From NCBI GenBank assembly GCA_021772705.1, contig JAJFLN010000291.1, forward strand, positions 1 to 14,798: DNA of 14,798 nucleotides, given 5' to 3'. Made by a program: the position numbers and the translations under genes. Source of the DNA: Candidatus Cloacimonadota bacterium. Its GTDB lineage: Bacteria; Muiribacteriota; UBA6191; JACPRK01. This document shows, piece by piece, positions 13,210-14,798 of this stretch. The notes beneath the pieces were generated by a model. It saw nothing but the letters and a program-made list of their open reading frames with translations, was not told where the DNA came from and searched no databases. The first letter of the stretch is position 1; each line of letters starts with the position of its first letter.

Positions 13210-14481
13210 ATGATCCGAGGTGCGGGGAATCCGGTCCATAAGGTCCGTTACCGTCCGGGCGAAGTCCGAGCCCCCCGTCGCGGAAAGCGAGTGCGGGGGG
13301 CGCGGCAGTTCTTCGTGGGCATCACCCGAACGGCTTACTGGGCGGGTTTGAGTATTCTGATCGTCTACGCGATCTACCAGAGCTACGTCCTGTTCTTCGA
13401 GACCGATTGGTTCAAGATCGAAGAGGTGGAGGTCCGTGGTAATCAGGTGTTGCAGCAACAGCAAATACTGAGCCTTTCCCGGATAGAGCTGGGCAGCCAC
13501 TTCCTGCGATACAAGCCGGAAGACATCCGGGGCCGAATCCTGGCCCATCCCAGGATCCTCGAGAGCCGCGTCTCTCAGGTCAGCCCTCGCAAGATTCGCA
13601 TCGAAGTCGTCGAGAACCGGCCCGTGGTGAACATCCTCGTCGAGGGAGACCTCTACGAGGTGGGCGAGGACGGGAGTATCCTCGGCCCGGCCAACCCGGC
13701 CACCACCCTGCTCCCTCTGGTGGTCGGTCTTCCCATGACGGCTCCCGACGAGATGACCGGAGCCCCCCGTGTCGATCCCGAAGCCTTCGCCGTCATTCCA
13801 GCCTGGCTGCAGGCGCTCCAGAAGAGCTTCCTCTCCAACTTCGACCACATCGACTTCACGAACCCCTATCGAGTGGAGGTTCACTGGAGCGGCGTCCGGA
13901 TTCTCATGAGTGAACCCACCGATGTGCTCAACATGTCGAACACGGCCCTCAGGACACTCCAGGATGCCGTGGACCGGAACATCGGCATCTACACCATGGA
14001 CCTACGGTTCAGGACCTTGGTGGTCAAGTACAGCTCCGAGCCCAGGACCGGCCTGACGACATGGGCCATCATGGCCGCTGCTCCCCCGCCGGTCACGGAG
14101 GCTGCAAGCCCCACGCCGGTAGCGACGGTCCTTTCTCCCGGCGACGTGCTCACGAGCCACCCCGCCGTGCTGGCCGCCGCCTCGAGCCAGACTCCCGAGT
14201 TCGAGGCCCAGAGCGCTCGGTTCACCGACGAGGAGCTGGCCGCACTCGAGGCAGCCTCCGTACCGGCTGCGGATCTGGGCGAGGCAGCCAAGCCGGCATT
14301 CGTCGAGGCCGACGAGGTGGCCGAGTGGGATGTGGCGCCCGATTCGGCTTACATCTACAATCCACCCCCTCCCTCCAACCAGGGCTCGACAGGGGAAGAA
14401 GGCAGCTTCAGCCGTCGGCTGCTGGAGCGGCTCGCCACCCGCGGTGTTCATCTGGAGGTTCCCAAAGATGGCCACCAGTAA
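13210..14481 (+). CDS. ftsQ: Cell division protein FtsQ (POTRA domain) with long C-terminal tail
   Basis: FtsQ is a single-pass divisome protein that links early and late division proteins in the periplasm. The 423-residue product has a very basic cytoplasmic start (residues 1-40, rich in Arg and Lys), one membrane segment (about 43-63), and a POTRA domain beginning FKIEEVEVRGN (68-78) and including HPRILESRVSQVSPRKIRIE (113-132) then VVENRPV (133-139). A beta domain with LYEVGEDGSIL (148-158) runs to about 275. A further 148 residues rich in Ala, Pro, Glu and Ser follow, making it much longer than typical FtsQ (about 250-300). The start ATG has TGAGGT 9 nt upstream. The gene sits between murB and ftsA as expected, although no ddl gene is present. 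Its end overlaps ftsA by 14 bp. Confidence 0.9.
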   Translation: MIRGAGNPVHKVRYRPGEVRAPRRGKRVRGARQFFVGITRTAYWAGLSILIVYAIYQSYVLFFETDWFKIEEVEVRGNQVLQQQQILSLSRIELGSHFLRYKPEDIRGRILAHPRILESRVSQVSPRKIRIEVVENRPVVNILVEGDLYEVGEDGSILGPANPATTLLPLVVGLPMTAPDEMTGAPRVDPEAFAVIPAWLQALQKSFLSNFDHIDFTNPYRVEVHWSGVRILMSEPTDVLNMSNTALRTLQDAVDRNIGIYTMDLRFRTLVVKYSSEPRTGLTTWAIMAAAPPPVTEAASPTPVATVLSPGDVLTSHPAVLAAASSQTPEFEAQSARFTDEELAALEAASVPAADLGEAAKPAFVEADEVAEWDVAPDSAYIYNPPPPSNQGSTGEEGSFSRRLLERLATRGVHLEVPKDGHQ

Positions 14482-14798
14482 CATCATCGTCGGCCTGGAT
14501 ATCGGCACCACCAAGATCAGCACCATCGCTGCCGAGATCGACGAGGCGGGGGCCATCAACATCATTGGTATCGGCCTGGCCCCTTCCCTGGGACTCCGGA
14601 AGGGCGTGGTGGTCAACATCGAGGACACCACCCGATCCATCCTGGAGTCGGTCTCGGAAGCCGAGAAGATGGCCGACGTCGTCATCGACTACGTCTATGT
14701 CGGGGTTGCAGGCAGTCACATCACGAGCTTCAACACCAAGGGCGTCGTCGCCGTTGCCGGAGATGACAGGGAGATATCCCAGTCTGACATCCAGCGTG
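14468..14798 (+). CDS. ftsA: Cell division protein FtsA (partial, cut by the window end)
   Basis: FtsA is an actin-like ATPase that tethers FtsZ to the membrane and recruits later division proteins. Only the first 110 residues are present, and the frame is open to the window end. The actin-fold phosphate-binding motif IVGLDIGTTKIST (7-19) is followed by RKGVVVNIEDTTRSILESV (44-62) and the 1C subdomain start VYVGVAGSHITSFNTKGVV (76-94), all typical of FtsA. ATG 14468 has GGAGG (14454-14458) 9 nt upstream and lies inside the end of ftsQ, so the two are probably translationally coupled. The ftsZ gene would be expected next. Confidence 0.93.
   Translation, partial: MATSNIIVGLDIGTTKISTIAAEIDEAGAINIIGIGLAPSLGLRKGVVVNIEDTTRSILESVSEAEKMADVVIDYVYVGVAGSHITSFNTKGVVAVAGDDREISQSDIQR

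Overview
This window is a division and cell wall (dcw) cluster from a GC-rich bacterium. All recognisable genes lie on the + strand: rsmH, ftsI, murE, murF, mraY, murD, ftsW, murC, murB, ftsQ and the start of ftsA. MurE carries a DNPR motif, which predicts meso-diaminopimelate-type peptidoglycan. The gene order (murB between murC and ftsQ, then ftsA) fits a Gram-negative-type lineage. The combination of high GC and dispersed GC-rich dyad repeats makes an Acidobacteriota-like or similar under-sampled phylum my tentative guess, but the sequence does not prove it.

Layout. Bases 1-458 hold no credible gene. They contain two copies of a TCG(A/G)CAAGCTC repeat, a perfect 50-bp tandem duplication, and two GC-rich double-hairpin elements in inverted orientation. 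A first block follows (rsmH, ftsI, a possible 71-codon bridging ORF, murE, murF, mraY; 459-7674), mostly joined by 4-bp stop/start overlaps. A 323-bp gap (7675-7997) holds a long imperfect hairpin and a candidate sigma70-type promoter. A second block follows (murD, ftsW, murC, murB; 7998-13096). A 113-bp gap with an extended -10 promoter candidate precedes ftsQ-ftsA (13210 to the window end).

How the genes work together. MurB completes UDP-MurNAc. MurC, MurD, MurE and MurF add the peptide (L-Ala, D-Glu, m-DAP, D-Ala-D-Ala). MraY moves the product onto the lipid carrier to give lipid I. FtsW (SEDS glycosyltransferase) and FtsI (class B transpeptidase) build septal wall from lipid II. FtsQ and FtsA belong to the divisome, and RsmH methylates 16S rRNA.

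Departures from the textbook cluster: murG is missing from its usual place between ftsW and murC, no ftsL lies between rsmH and ftsI, and no mraZ lies ahead of rsmH. Palindromic elements occupy gene junctions, one of them inside the possible bridging ORF. FtsQ and FtsI carry low-complexity C-terminal tails, MurD has Asn in place of a usually conserved Asp, and MurB has Cys at the catalytic Ser position. I saw no phage, CRISPR, tRNA, rRNA or transposase gene. The window is essentially a housekeeping locus with unusual gaps and repeats.
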